From NCBI GenBank assembly GCA_963921825.1, contig OY997589.1:50958546-51022545 (forward strand): a stretch of 64,000 nt of DNA, given 5' to 3'. Each line of letters begins with the position of its first letter. Positions within the stretch are counted from its first letter, which is position 1. This DNA comes from Erodium maritimum. Taxonomy: Eukaryota > Streptophyta > Magnoliopsida > Geraniales > Geraniaceae. Shown here in pieces: positions 35,149-47,314 of the stretch. The position numbers were made by a program, and so were the translations under genes. A model generated the notes under the pieces. The model worked only from the letters and a program-made list of their open reading frames with translations, made no database searches and was not told the origin of the DNA.

Positions 35149-36207
35149 TCAAGACACGGTTACAAAATAGACACTCATTGAAAAAATCAGAATATAACAC
35201 ATCACACGAATCCATTTCGTTATGTTGTTCATGAATATCTTGTGGCTAGCCAACTCCTCTTCAGTCATCCCAGAGATATTCCAGTTTAGGAGTTGTCGAT
35301 ACTCGCGCGTGAGGTTTTCTAACGTGGAACTGATGTTTCTCCATGTTGGCCAAGTTTTTGTCCAACTTCGGATCCAACGCCGTGACAAACGGTCTATTTC
35401 AATTTGCCCGAGACATCCTCGCTTTGGGCGCTTTTGGCCTTCAGGGCGGCGTCGCGTACAGGTCTGGGAAACCCATTTGTCTTAGTATTGACAACAACGA
35501 AAATGTCCATCTCCAACATTGGCGTCCCCGATCTAGACCGAGGAGTCTGCATTCCAGATGTTCTGGGGGTTCGATATGCACTTGGCTGCTTGATGCATTG
35601 TCGATAAGCTCGTCGGTGGCCCATGAGAGTTCATCCTCAAACTTGCGCTTCTAACGTCGCTTATCTTTCATAAGGTTCCACCAGTGCTTTCACACAAACT
35701 CATACTCGTAGTTTTCCGCATAAAGTTGAGCCATGCACTCACGAGTACAACCTCCTCATCTTGTTCCATTTTTGGTTCACTAGGGTCGGCGGGAACTTGA
35801 AGGCTACCAAGCTCGGACGGAATTAGAGCCGAGGGCACCCACATGCGTATACGTAGTGGTGGTTGAGATTTTCCCGACAAAAACATCAAATAATTGGCCG
35901 TGTATTGAATAGAAGAGTACCCCGTGGTGTTGCTAAGGCCGGTGAAAGGGTGTATGCATCGAGGTCGTATACGGAGAATTAATGGGCAACGAGATGTAGG
36001 GCTCCTCCTACAAGGCCTCACCGTCCTGTTCGCCGGAATATTGATGCGAATTGGGAACATACTTTCATTCGCCATTAATACGACGTGGCAGATTCGGGTT
36101 GGGGTACGCCATAGGTCAGAATACGGAGATTCGATAGACTGAATGGCCACATAAGTTGTGGTTGATATCGATGAGTCTACATATGACATTTGGAGGAGAA
36201 ACGACAA
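35149..36207 (-). pseudogene. Decayed gene resembling a PIF/Harbinger SANT-like accessory protein
   Basis: Reading leftward, the first frame (36207-35668) contains EEVVLVSAWLN, like the start of the Myb/SANT domain of the plant 'glutathione S-transferase T3-like' proteins, which are the ORF1 partners of PIF/Harbinger transposases. Further along (35624-35394) is RPVRDAALKAKSAQ, like the conserved RP-(I/V/M)-x-x-x-x-A-K motif of their NAM-associated C-terminal region. The last frame (35388-35149) is Leu/Met-rich with a hydrophobic tail from decay. Between these are frame changes and stops, and most of the SANT domain is gone. Recognition is by motif only and another origin is possible. Confidence 0.35.
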
Positions 36208-37589
36208 TTGTAATTGTAGGAGATTCTACTCTTGTGTCAGAGAAACAACTTAAAATACTCTAGAGATTCGAGTTCAGTGTTTTTGCTGTTGCCATTATTG
36301 TAGGAGAATCAGTTGGGCCGAGAATCTCGTAGGAGAAGAATCACTTGTGGATGGGAGACTCGGTCGATGGTATGGAGGAAGACGCAGTCGCGTTATTTAT
36401 AGTCGGAGAAGTAATTTTTAATTTGATTCCTTATCCAAAGGCACCGATATTTGGCACTGGTTGATTCACTAATGAACTTTTCAATGGACAAAATCTTGTC
36501 GATTCTGTTTGTTATCAACGTCGAGGAATCTACCAATAATTTTTTTAAAACTCACAGATTCGATGCACTGATCAACGATTTTTGAGAATCCAGCCCGTTC
36601 AACAAAATCGACGACGAAGAAGGGACATAATTGACCCACAACAATACGATGCAAAAACCATCCTCAGAAAAATAGGATATTTTGCTAAACAGCTTAGATA
36701 TGATATAGTTTATAGAGTCGATGATTGCCTGTCATGTCATTACTTGAGAATATCGTTAATCATTGATACAAGAAAAAGGTTAGAACAAGTATTGTGGATA
36801 TATTTCCAATGGCAGCAAGTTTTGGCAAATGACTTGGACTGAAATCGGAAGAGTACTCTTCAAAGTTGTTTGGTTAGTTAGTTAATTGATTTATCCAGCC
36901 AAGATTCTCTCGAGTTATTGGTCCTTTCAATTAACTAAAAACAGGGCTGAATAGGACAGTCAATTAAACAAGGCTTGATTACAAAAAATACAAATGCACA
37001 ACAAGCAACAAGCAACCCACATGATCATTTTAATTCATCCATGCATGCATTTAAGAATTTTATACCGATGTAGATATGTGACTAATTGGACTAAAAGTTA
37101 AATACACACAATTTATAGATAGAGTGAGAGGGCCAATTCAAAATGAGTGTTCGTATAGCAAATGGGAGTAAATTAGTTAATCTAATCAAAATACAGATCA
37201 ACGTTAGCTTGAGAATTGTGAGATTGAATACTTGTCAAAATCTATGATGCAATTGAAAATGACCCTTGATGGGAAAAAGCACACTCCAAGAAGAAAATGG
37301 TCCTAAATATGAACCATGTGGACAGAGAGTTTATGCATGAATTTTCGAAAATTGACCGTTCCATAATTACACAACTATATATGATATCGTCTTACACAAG
37401 ACTGTTGTAGGGCCTTGTATCAATTTTCAATCTCACAACTAAATTACGCTACCACCCATACGAGTTATTAATTAATGCTATAATGGCTAGTGTTTTCTTG
37501 ACCGTGTATAACTAAATTTACATAGCAAACGTTGGACAAAAGTTATAGAAAATGAGTAAATTTACGTGTATTCATTTTCGGTTCTTTCA
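36208..37589. other. AT-rich stretch, no gene recognised
   Basis: Plant intergenic DNA. The 86-codon frame at 36582-36842 has no recognisable feature. No inverted repeats or LTR pieces were found by eye. Confidence 0.45.
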
Positions 37590-39703
37590 GAGATTGAGGA
37601 GTTTAGTGGAGTGGTTAGGTCTCATTTTCAAACAACATGAATATTAAAAAAGCTCTCATTCTCCTCAAAAATCTTAGCCGTCAGTCCCTTTTTCTTCGTC
37701 TTCATCGACTCCGGCCATGACTCCGGTCGTAGTGGTTGTCGGTGGTGACCTCCTCCCCTCCCCTTCATTCTCCCCTCTTTCCTCTCTTCTAGCCCTTTTC
37801 TTCTCCGGTTATTGCTTCCTCGTCGGAGCTTCTGCTCCTCGCCGTTGTGTGCTTCTATCTGCTTCGTGCTCGTCTCCGTGTGCTCGTCAGAGAACAGTTA
37901 GTCTGCGTGGTGGCTCACCAAGTCTCCTGACATTTCCGAGCTCTGCAGGTGGGTTGGTTTGTTCGGGTCACCGGAATCATCTTCTGTCGTCGCTATCGTC
38001 GTTGCTCGTGGCCCCTTGCCTCCCTTACCGTGGTGGAGCCTTGTTGGTGCAGCTGCTGCCTTTTGTTGGGGTTGGCAGAGCTCATCTCGCTGTTAGATTG
38101 GCCGGAGTTCATGCTCGCTAGCCTTGTCTGTGCGTTCAGATCTGGTCGGACGGGTCGGGGCGAGTCGGAATATGGAGAGTCGAGGCAGGTTGAATCATGG
38201 CGGGTCAGAACAGGACAGGTCATGTTTGGGTCTGTTTGGCCCGGTTCGTTTTGGGCCGGTTCGGGTATGAACCGCTGTCAGGGCCTCTACTCTTTTTCGA
38301 CTTTTCAGGTGGTGCTGGTTGTAGTCCTGGTAGCGGGTCGTGACCGTGTTGTTGTTATGGAAGTCCCTATCTAGGTGGTGTGGTCTTTCAGAGCGTTTGT
38401 GGTTTTTTTGGGCCATAACGGTGTCATTTTTCCTGATTCGGTACAGGTGCGGCCCTTGTGTGGCATTGCGTTTTGCTGCTTGCGATGGTGTTAGATCTCT
38501 CCGGGTTCAGGTTGGCTCATGCTCGGTATCATTATAGGCCTTCTCCTTTGGGTTCTCGCTTGGTTTTTCCGGTGAGGAGTAACCGTTCTCTATTTCGGAA
38601 CGCTCAGCTCGAGTTCCAGCTTTGGATGTCCGGGATTTTTATCTACTGCTGCATGCTTGGAGGTATGAGCTCGATTTCGGTAGAAATACCGGCCCTGTCT
38701 TTAGGCCTTCTTGGTGTTGACTGATTTAGGCTTCGGAGGACTAAGTACGAGTTTCTCTGTCTAAATCTGCCCCTCGCTGTCTCATTGGTTTTGCTTCTTT
38801 CGGGTAATTGGATGTGTTTAGGTCCAGCTCTGGTCGTGGGATGCACTTCTTCATCCTACATGATTTGGATCGTTGTGGAGCTGCTCTTCCTGCTTCTGGT
38901 GGTTCGTCTAGTTGCTTGATGTCTCGCTTAAGAAATGGGCGTGGGACGCGTTTCTTCATCCTCACGGGTGTTGATTGTCGTGGGTCTAACGGTTTGTCGT
39001 GGTACTGATACTGGTATATCCCTATCTTCAGCTTAAGTCTTGTGTCCCCACTTTTCCCCTTTAACAATTTATGTTTGATATACATCTGTTTCCTTCCACT
39101 ATTATGGTTAGAACTCGTCGGTTTAAGGTGTTGGACACTAGTGAGTGTTTAGGCCTTGGTACCTTTCAGTTGTTTTCTTTCAATATCGTTTGAGGGGTTT
39201 CAGTGTTCGGGTGGGTATTACTCACTGGAACTGTCTTTGTCGCTTGCGGTGTTGGCCGCCGACGTGCTAGTGCTCGTCTTGCAGTCTGTGTGACAGGTTG
39301 ATGGTCTTAATGAGACAGAGTGCTCTAATTGCTTAGGCTGTGTGTTGGTTTTATGTCAGTATCGCTTGTGCTTATTTGTTGAAAAATCAAGGTTAAAGAT
39401 CTCTTTTGTGCACTTCATGCCTGTAAAATCCAGGTATTAGGACCTTTTTTTTATTTGCGCTTCATGGATGTAAAATCTGATTATTAAGACCTCCTTTGTC
39501 TGCTTTGCTCCCATGTTGGGATGCCAAGATTCTTTAAATAGGAACATTTTTTCGTGTATCATGTCACTCCCCTTGTTGGGACAGTTATGAGGCCGAGCGG
39601 ACATGCCAACGCTCGATTCACTCACTGGTTTGTAGCTAGACCATTTCATGTACTCCTTTTCTACCTCTAAAGAGGTTTAATTTAAATTTGCATTCACTGA
39701 TAA
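37590..39703 (+). other. GC-richer unknown repeat, possible non-LTR retrotransposon
   Basis: A 2.1 kb block with a CT-rich, GC-richer start (37680-38110, open for 134 codons but of leader-like composition) and no RT or endonuclease motif. It ends in a sequence of the form AGAGGTTTAATTTAAATTTGCATTCACTGATAAA, which resembles the 3' tail of plant LINEs. 39225-39340 is related to 34520-34640. Possibly a 5'-truncated or non-autonomous LINE. Element C interrupts it at its very end. Confidence 0.35.
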
Positions 39704-41846
39704 AAAAAAAGAGAAGAGAGAAGTTAGGGTTTGTCGATTTTCCCGACGATCCAACCGACGGATCGTCTCAACGGTTGTAGATTCGATCTCCCGTCGTCAT
39801 TCCCTACGGTGAGAACCTATTTGTTTCTCATTTTGATACGTTTGAAAGTTAGGGTTTGTGTGTAAACGAGTTAAATATGGATGAGTTGAGGTGTAGGGTT
39901 CGTTGGGGACGTTTTGGGGTGAAAATGATCGGATTCCGGTGACCGGAGGCTCGGGAGAGCTCCGGCCACCGTGGGTGGTAGCTGGCCGGAGCTAGGACCG
40001 GCCACCACTGTGGTGAACCGATCCAAAACCGGTCCAGCCACCCACGGGTGATGGTGGTCAGGTGGGGCCCACGTGTCTAGTCTCGGGTTTTTCGTGTTCG
40101 GGTGGTTTTGGACGATCCCCGAATCGATATTTCACACCCGGAACGAATTATGGAATTAAATTGTAAAAGTTAGAAATTTCGGGTTTAGAAACTTTAAACG
40201 CGAATTAAATCGTCCGGAAGTCGGAAATTGATTCCGTCGATTGCATTGGAACTCTTCAATTATTCTAAGATCGTAGAAAGAAAAACTGGAATTTTCGGAG
40301 CCTCGGAAGGGCGTTTTCTAATCCCGGGCAGATTCGCCGAGCCGGGCGAATCAGGCCTTTCCGGGCCCATTGTTGACAATGTCGAGTAATTGGGAAGTTT
40401 GGGAGTGATCGACATTACCGGGGTTGCGTTTGGGCGTCTAATTATTTAAAATTCAGCTTTGCCTGCGAACTGAAAAAGTGCTTTAATTTTGTGTTCATGT
40501 TAGATCGTGCCGCCGATCGCGGAAAAGGGAGGCTAGGCGAGTGATCGCGAGCGCGCTGGAGCTTGGGCGTGGACTTTTAGGGAAATCGTTACGAGGTAGG
40601 GAAAAGTAGCCGGATCTCGGCCCTAACTAGGGAAAGTTAACAGTAGAAATGCATGTGACACTTGGGTGTCGTAGGATCAGTGAATGTAACGAACATTAGA
40701 AATGCATGCGACACTTAGTGGTGTCATAGAATAAGTGAACGTATCGAACTTTAGAAGGGCTTGTGGCTTTTGGTTGTGCTCGTAGGTTGTTTGAATTGTT
40801 TGTGTTTGTGGGTGGCCATGAGTGCATGTGGGGAGTTGAACCCGTATTGGTTGACTGACTTGCCGAGTGGTAGTTAGTCGTGTTGTCATATTTTCTTTCT
40901 ATTTGCGGGGTATTGTATGTTATTTGGTTGTGACTGTGATTGTTCTGGTGATAACTCTTGAGCTATGCCCGATGGATGTGTCGTACCCTACGGTGCGCGG
41001 TCGGTAAAGTGCTGAGGGTTGTGGTCCCCGTCAGGTGTGTCGCACCTTCCGGCGCATGATCGGTAAAGTGCTGAGGTTAGAGCTGTGACGAGGGGTGTGT
41101 CGTACCCTCCAATGCGTGGTCGGTAAAGAGCAGAGGGTTGTGGTCCCCGTCAGGTGTGTCGCACCTTCCGGCGCGTGATTGGTAAAGTGCTGAGGTTGGA
41201 TTTATGCCCGAGGGGTGTGTCATACCCTCCGGTGCGTGGTCGGTAAAGAGCAGAGGGCTGTGGTCCCCGTCAAGTGTGTCGCACCTTCCGGCGCGTGATC
41301 GGTAAAGTGCTGAGGCTTGTGGTTGTGGTTTGCGTGACTTTGATCACTTTTGTGTTGTGTTCTTCGAGGTCATCTTTACTAGTGTCGGGTCTACACTACG
41401 GGTACGGGTGTTTAGATGGTTGGGGAAAGTAACAGTTTTCGTGTGACAGTCGGGTTATTTGAGTTTGGGGATAGTAGTCCCCGGTGTTTTGTTTGTTGTT
41501 GGTGTTTCCGGCATTTCTGCTAGTATGTCGTAGTCAGTCTGGTATCCGTGGTGGTGAGCGAACGCTCGCCCCTAGCTGCTTTTCCTACAGGTACTGGTCG
41601 CGAGGCGGACTAGGGGGAACTCTCGAAGCTTGAAGAGCTAGGAGCGGGAGTCCGGGTTTTTGGGAGTTTAGCGACGTACGCTTTGGTTTTTGTCCGCTTG
41701 TTTGGACGTATTTTCAGTTGTAAAAATATTGTTTTTGATTAACTTAAGTGGTGATTTTAAGCGGTTTTATTAAAATGTTTGAAATTTGTTTTATTGTTTC
41801 ACCGTTCACGTTTCGGGCTCGGTTCTACCGAATTCGGGGCGTGATA
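39704..41846 (+). repeat. 5' LTR of element C, 5'-truncated
   Basis: Collinear with 47870-49293 and 56974-57642. Ends GGGGCGTGATA (the final CA mutated to TA). The truncated left end starts in an A-rich run that may have mediated the deletion. It contains a candidate intron (40596-41590). Confidence 0.8.
40972..41320 (+). repeat. Tandem repeats in LTR C, 118-bp double units
   Basis: Three double units of about 118 bp, each made of two related halves of about 59 bp. The halves contain TGTCG(C/T)ACC, then CC(T)TCCGG...TCGGTAAAG(T/A)GC. Like the arrays in A and D, each half pairs CCG with CGG shortly before a TAAA. The array is partly repeated at 49128-49293 and 56975-57115 in the 3' LTR. Confidence 0.7.
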
Positions 41847-41849
41847 GTT

Positions 41850-41862
41850 TGGTATCAGAGCT
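41850..41862 (+). other. Primer binding site of element C
   Basis: TGGTATCAGAGCT, complementary to initiator methionine tRNA, three bases after the LTR end. An untranslated leader of about 720 bp with no coding frame follows, up to gag. Confidence 0.88.
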
Positions 41863-42586
41863 CGAGGTTTCACATCTCGGACTGTACGTCAATTAGGTGG
41901 GGAGAGTTGAGTAATTAAAACTCTCGTCGTGCGTGGGTTGCGCAAGTCGGAAACCGTGTGTAGACCCGTAGTGACATGAGTCCTGTTTGTTGTTGTGTGT
42001 ATGTGCAGTATTGCTGCTACTTGCATAATGATTGTGTGCTGCTGCGTGAAACGTTTTTAAGCTGTCGCAACTCGACTCAGGGGCACCCCTGTAGTCGAAC
42101 GTGACGGTGCTGATATCAAGTGGGTACAATTTAGTTTGGGGACGCCTAGACCGGGTTGTAACTACGTAATGTCAAAAATGAGATTTTATGATGAAAGGGA
42201 GAAAATTTTAAAAAAAAATTGGTTAGTCCTGTGGGCGTGCGTTTTGGAATTGGTTGGCCTTGTCGGCTTGCGGTTGATGTTGGGTGACTTGAAATTGTAT
42301 GTGAATTGTTGTGCAGTTGTGTGTTGATCCTTTGTGATCTTGCGTGCTTTGTGTGCGTTTCTATTGTTGATATTGCGTGACTTGGTTCACGATTGTGTGG
42401 GTTATTTGAGGTCTCCCGGGTGTGTTATGGTAATTGAGGTATAGATAGCGTGAACAGTGTGGCGTTTTGGTGTCGGGTTTTGATATAGACGTAGGCTGTG
42501 TGAACGCTAGTATATTGAGCACGTCATTGTTGTATAAGTTCGCAAACTAAGCAATTGCGCGTCTCCTTGCAGAAGATGCCTACTAC

Positions 42587-44013
42587 ATGACACCACGTGG
42601 CAGAAGAGCACGATCAGCTGGGCCACCGGGACGGACGCCCACCGTCGAACTCGTTGAGTTCATTGGAGCCCGGGGTATTCCCATTGGGGAAGACAGGAGG
42701 GACGACGCAGAACCATTTGGGGTCCCGCCCAGCGTCCCGCCGGACGCAGACCCGTCCACTACGGCCGCTCTAGGTAAGCTGACCCGGACGGTGCAGAGGT
42801 TGGTGGCGATCATCGCCCGTAGGGAGTCTGCGTCGTCGGCTCCGGAGACAGTATCTGCTGCTGCTGCAGCCGATCCAGCGAGACCCGTTCGGGCCGAAGG
42901 CCATACGGCCCGGACACTGCTGGAATTCCTGAAGCTAGGCATACCCACGTTCGTCGGGGAACCGCACCCCGACCTAGCCGGGAGATGGCTAGACCAGGTC
43001 ACTCGGGACCTAGACACGTCAGGCATAGAGGACGGTCACACCAGGGTGTCCTTTGCAGCTCATCAGCTGAAGGACAATGCCCACCACTGGTGGGGGCGCA
43101 TACGGGACAGAGTCGGGGACGACTATAGTACCTTCGAGACGGTCTTCCTAGAGCAGTATTTCCCCGAGTCGGCCAAGGCGGATCGACATCAGCAATTCCT
43201 GGAACTGCAACAGGACGGGGCGTCAGTGGCAGAGTATGAGGCCAGATTCACGTTCGTGACCATCTTGCACCAGAAATGGTGACGACCGAGTTGAACCGGT
43301 GTCGGCGGTTCGAGACGGGGCTGAGGCCGACGATTCGGGATCGAGTCCTCGCCCTGAGGATTCGGGTGTATACAGAGCTAGTAGACACGGTACCGGTAGT
43401 GGAGCGGGGTCTCCGAGAGGCAACGAGGACCCGTGAGGTTCGACAGCGGCCGACCAGTGTTGCGGGACCGTCCGAGTCCCGAGATCCGAGGAGGCAGAGG
43501 ACTGCGGGGTTCTTTCGGCCACAGGTTCAGACATGCGGATTGAGGCGGATGGGGTCAGTGGCATCGGTAGGGCCAGTTGCCTCAGAGCGGGTTACGGTAT
43601 GTTTTTCCTGGGGGCAGTCGGGCCATCTACGACGGGAGTGTCCGACCGGCGGAAGGCCCGCGACATTACCTTTGATCAGCCAGACAGGCCAGGGCACGGG
43701 GCCGAGGGCCGACGATTTTAGGTGTTACCGGTGCGGCCGGGTTGGGCACTCAGCTTCAAGGTGCCCTGATCAAGTTGGGGAAACGTCAGCGCAACGACCG
43801 CAGCAGTCGCATACAGTGCAGTCACCTAGGGGCGCCAGCGTCAAAGTCAGCCGTCGAGGTTCTTGCAGCCCTCCACGAGCGCGCCAGTTCCGAGGCAGCA
43901 ACAGAGGTCCGTACAGCCAGCAATCAGTGCGCCACGTCAGAGGCAGCAGGCGTCACAGGGAAGAGTGTACGCAGTTACCGACCCCGAGCCCCAGGATCCG
44001 CTACCTATCATGA
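42587..44013 (+). pseudogene. gag: gag of element C, one frameshift
   Basis: From the ATG at 42587 (TPRGRRARS...) an open frame runs to 43282. It carries the Retrotrans_gag domain (LGIPTFVGEPHPD, then HHWWGRIRDRVGDDY and VAEYEARF). The frame then shifts and continues at 43276-44013 with the capsid end and two zinc knuckles. The first knuckle reads CFSWGQSGHLRREC, so its second Cys is replaced by Trp. The second, CYRCGRVGHSASRC, is intact. A Gln/Ser/Arg-rich tail follows. An ATG 11 bases upstream (42576) hits a stop after four codons. Confidence 0.85.
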
Positions 44014-44024
44014 GACCATTCAGG

Positions 44025-44340
44025 GTACGTGCTTATTGTATCACTTGTGGGCGTTATTTTTATTTGATACCGGGGCGTCGCACTCGTTTATTTCGTCGAG
44101 TTGTGCTGAGAGGTTGAGGCTGAGTTTAGAGCCGTTGAGTCCACCCCTGTGTCTAGACATGCCAGTTGGGGGTGATGTGATGTTGACTAGGGTCTGTCGT
44201 GCCTACGAAATTAGAGTCGCAGAGTGTCCTTATCCTAGTGACCTTCTCGTGTTGGGAATGACGACCTTGACGTAATCTTGGGAATGGATTGGCTGGCGAG
44301 GTACCGAGCCAATATCGATTTTTATTTGATACCAGGAAGT
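44025..44340 (+). pseudogene. Protease region of element C
   Basis: Contains the aspartic protease signature LFDTGASHSFIS and, in a different frame after 44270, VILGMDWL. A frameshift separates the two near 44270. The usual linker between protease and RT is shortened, with the RT frame beginning directly after it. Confidence 0.85.
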
Positions 44341-44347
44341 ATCGGCC

Positions 44348-45362
44348 GTGCAGAGCCGAGAGTTACCGCGAGTGGTGTGCGAGTTCCCCGAGGTCTTTCC
44401 AAAGGAGTTGAGTGGGTTACCACTAGTTCGTGAGGTGGAGTTCAGGATTGACCTGATGGCGGGAACGGCAGTGATATCGATGGCGCCTTACAGGTTCGCG
44501 CCAGCAGAGTTGATCGAGCTGAAGCGTCAACTCGAGGAGCTTCGGGAGAAGGGGTTTATCCGTCCGAGCACATCGCCGTGGGGAGCACCAGCACTCTTCG
44601 TGAAGAAGAAGAGTGGAGAGCTTCGGATGTGTATAGACTACCGGAAGCTGAACCGGGTTACGGTGAAGAACAGATACCCGATGCCGAGAATTGACGACTT
44701 GTTCGACCAGTTGAGAGGGTCGACATGCTTCTCCAAGATCGATCTGCGATCCGGATATTACCAGTTGCGAGTCCGGGAGGGGGGACGTTGCAAAGAATGC
44801 ATTCCGGACACGCTATGGGCATTACGAGTTCTTGGTGATGCCATTTGGACTGACGAACGCACCTGCAGCGTTCATGGATCTGATGAACAGTATATTCCGG
44901 CCGTTCTTAGATCAATTCGTGGTGGTGTTTGTAGACGACATCTTGATCTACTCGCAGAACGAGGCGGCACATGGGGAGCATCTGAGGGTTGTTCTGACCC
45001 TGCTGCGCACACATCAGCTATATGCCAACCTGGAGAAGTGCGAGTTTTGGCTCGCTGAGGTGAAATTCCTCGGTCACATTGTATCCCGTGACGGTATACT
45101 GGTCGATCCGGCGAAGATCGACGCGGTTTCGGAGTGGGCGCGGCCCACGAGCGTCTTCGAGATCCGCAGCTTCTTGGGGTTGGCAGGATATTATCGGCGG
45201 TTCGTTCAGGACTTTGCGCGGCTAGCCGCTCTTATGACTCTTTTGACGCGCAATGGAGTCGGATTTGTGTGGAAAGAGGATTGTGAACGTGCGTTCACGG
45301 AGCGGAAGACTCGTCTTACTACCGCTCCAGTATTGATAGTGCCAGAGCGAGGGGTCGGGTAA
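44348..45362 (+). pseudogene. Reverse transcriptase of element C, frameshifted
   Basis: The first frame (44348-45058) has [14 protein letters not shown], the [11 protein letters not shown] segment, [17 protein letters not shown] and [13 protein letters not shown], all classic Ty3/gypsy RT blocks. Near 44780 a frameshift moves the rest to 44832-45362, which has [17 protein letters not shown], the catalytic FVDDILIYS and LEKCEFW. The catalytic aspartates are intact; only the frame is broken. It ends at an in-frame TAA at 45360-45362. Confidence 0.92.
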
Positions 45363-45785
45363 GAGGTCTACTATGACGCGTCCGGGGAAGGACTGGGCTG
45401 TGTACTGATGTAGTTGGGTAGAGTTGTTGCTTATGGCTCCAGGCAGTTGAAGACACACGAGTGCAACTATCCTACCCATGACTTGGAACTAGCAGCAGTC
45501 GTGTTCGTGCTGAAGGGTTGACGGTATTATTTATACGACGAGCGATTTCAGGTGTTCTCGGATCACAAGAGCCTCAAGTACATCTTTTCCCAACGAGACC
45601 TGAACATGCGCCAGCGGCGATGGATGGAGCTACTGGAGGAGTACGACTTTGAGCTACACTACCATCCGGGTAAGGCGAATGTGGTTGCCGACGCCCTGAG
45701 TAGGAAGTCGGTTCCGAGCCTTGCTAGCATATCAGTCCGAGAGTGGGACATGATGGGGGAACTGGGCACGTTACGCTTGAGCTAG
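45363..45785 (+). pseudogene. RNase H of element C, with internal stops
   Basis: In the RT frame, YYDASGEGLGCVL follows, then stops at about 45413 and 45519. From 45552 the frame reads [20 protein letters not shown] and [15 protein letters not shown], the conserved end of gypsy RNase H. Catalytic D and H positions remain recognisable. Confidence 0.88.
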
Positions 45786-45973
45786 AGGAGGTTACTGGTG
45801 GCGTGGCCATGTGCTCGTTAGTGGCTCAGCCCTCACTACTTGCCCGAGTGATGGAGGCGCAGTCGGAGGATGTCGAGACGTCAGAGATCCGAGAGAGGGT
45901 CATCAGCGGTGTCGAGGCGGAAGGCTGGGAACTCAGTGCTGATTGGGGGTTACCTTATCGATGAGGGTTATTC

Positions 45974-47068
45974 ATGCCGCGCAACTATAGAGACGACGTG
46001 TTGCGAGAGTCACATCATTCGCGTCTTACAGTGCACTCGGGTAGCACCAAGATGTACCGCGATATCAGGCGGCACTTCTGGTGGAGCGGGATGCGGAGAG
46101 AGGTCGCGGAATTTGTATCGAGATGTCTCACCTGTCAACAGGTGAAAGCCGAACATCAGCGTCCTGCCGGATTATTGCAGCCACTGCCGATTGCCCAGTG
46201 GAAGTGGGAGCACGTCACGATGGACTTCGTGAGTGGGTTGCCGAGATCGCCTAGGGGACATGATGCGGTATGGGTGGTAGTCGATCGGTTGACCAAGTCG
46301 GCCCATTTCCTGGCCTTGAGGATGACTGATCCGGTCGACAAGTTGAGCCGCCTGTACATGCATGAGATAGTGCGTCTCCATGTAGTCCCTGTGTCGATAG
46401 TGTCTGACAGGGATCCTCGTTTCACGTCCAGATTTTGGCCGAGTCTGCAGACCGCGTTGGGGACCGAGGTTCTGCTCAGTACAACACACCACCCCCAGAC
46501 AGATGGTCAGTCCAAGCGCACGATTCAGATTTTGGAGGACATGCTGCGGGCATGTGTGCTAGACTTTAGGGGGTCGTGGGAAACCCACATACAGTTAGTC
46601 GAGTTCGCCTACAACAAAAGCTTCCAGGCCAGTATTGGGATGGCACCGTTTGAAGTGTTGTATGGTAGGCCGTGTCGATCGCCAGTATGCTGGGCAGAGG
46701 TGGGGGACAGGAGTCTACTAGGGCCAGAGCTTGTTCGAGAGACGACAGAGAAGGTCGCGCTGATACGCAAGCGGTTGAAAACCGCACAGAGTCGGCAGAA
46801 GAGCTACGCCGACAGACGACGCCGACATCTCGAGTTCGCAATCGGTGATCACGTGTTCCTGAAGGCGAGCCCGAGGAAGGGACTGGTACGGTTCAGCCGC
46901 GGCGGAGGCAAGTTAGCCCCGCAGTACATCGGTCCTTTCGAGATCTTGAGCAGAGTGGGAGCAGTGGCATATCGTCTGGCATTACCACCACAACTTGGGA
47001 GTGTTCATAACGTCTTCCACGTGTCCCAGTTGTGGAAGTACAATGCGGACCCCTCCCATGTCATTTAG
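45974..47068 (+). pseudogene. Integrase of element C, catalytic Glu changed
   Basis: An open frame of 364 codons. Near its start are the H-H-C-C zinc finger residues (HHSRLTVHSG, then CLTCQQVK). Catalytic Asp residues occur in TMDFVSGLP and SDRDPRFTS. At the third catalytic position, 35 residues after the second Asp, TDGQSKRTIQ has Lys where Glu is required, from a single G-to-A change at 46514. FQASIGMAPFEVLYGR and the GPFEIL(S)RVG C-terminal region follow. It stops at TAG 47066, just before the chromodomain. Confidence 0.92.
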
Positions 47069-47263
47069 TGGGAAGATATCGAGGTGGCTGATGATGTCTC
47101 TTATGAGGAGCACCCGGTTCGAATCATGGACACACGAGAGCGAGTCCTGCGTGGCAAGGTTATCCGCCTAGTACGGGTGCAGTGGCGACACCACGAGGCC
47201 GAGTCGACTTGGGAACGCGAGGACGAGGTTCGGGCGAAGTACCCCGATCTGTTCGACTCCTGA
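47069..47263 (+). pseudogene. Chromodomain tail of element C integrase
   Basis: In frame after the TAG: YEEHPVRIMDTRERVLRGK, then VQWRHHEAESTWEREDEV and KYPDLFDS, ending TGA. This is a chromodomain-like module, including the aromatic W of VQW and the STWE motif. In chromoviruses it steers integration toward marked chromatin. It is cut off here by the upstream stop codon. Confidence 0.85.
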
Positions 47264-47300
47264 GGTACGTTTGTTTTAAATTTCGCGGACGAAATTCCTT

Positions 47301-47314
47301 TAAGGGGGGTAGAT
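47301..47314 (+). other. Polypurine tract of element C
   Basis: TAAGGGGGGTAGAT, directly before the 3' LTR start. The same tract precedes the LTR starts of A, B and D. Confidence 0.85.

Noticed and set aside
37717..38374. Overlapping 134- and 141-codon frames that could be a secreted or membrane protein
   Set aside because: Their Ser/Leu/Val-rich content follows from CT-rich DNA, there is no domain, and the region looks repeat-derived.
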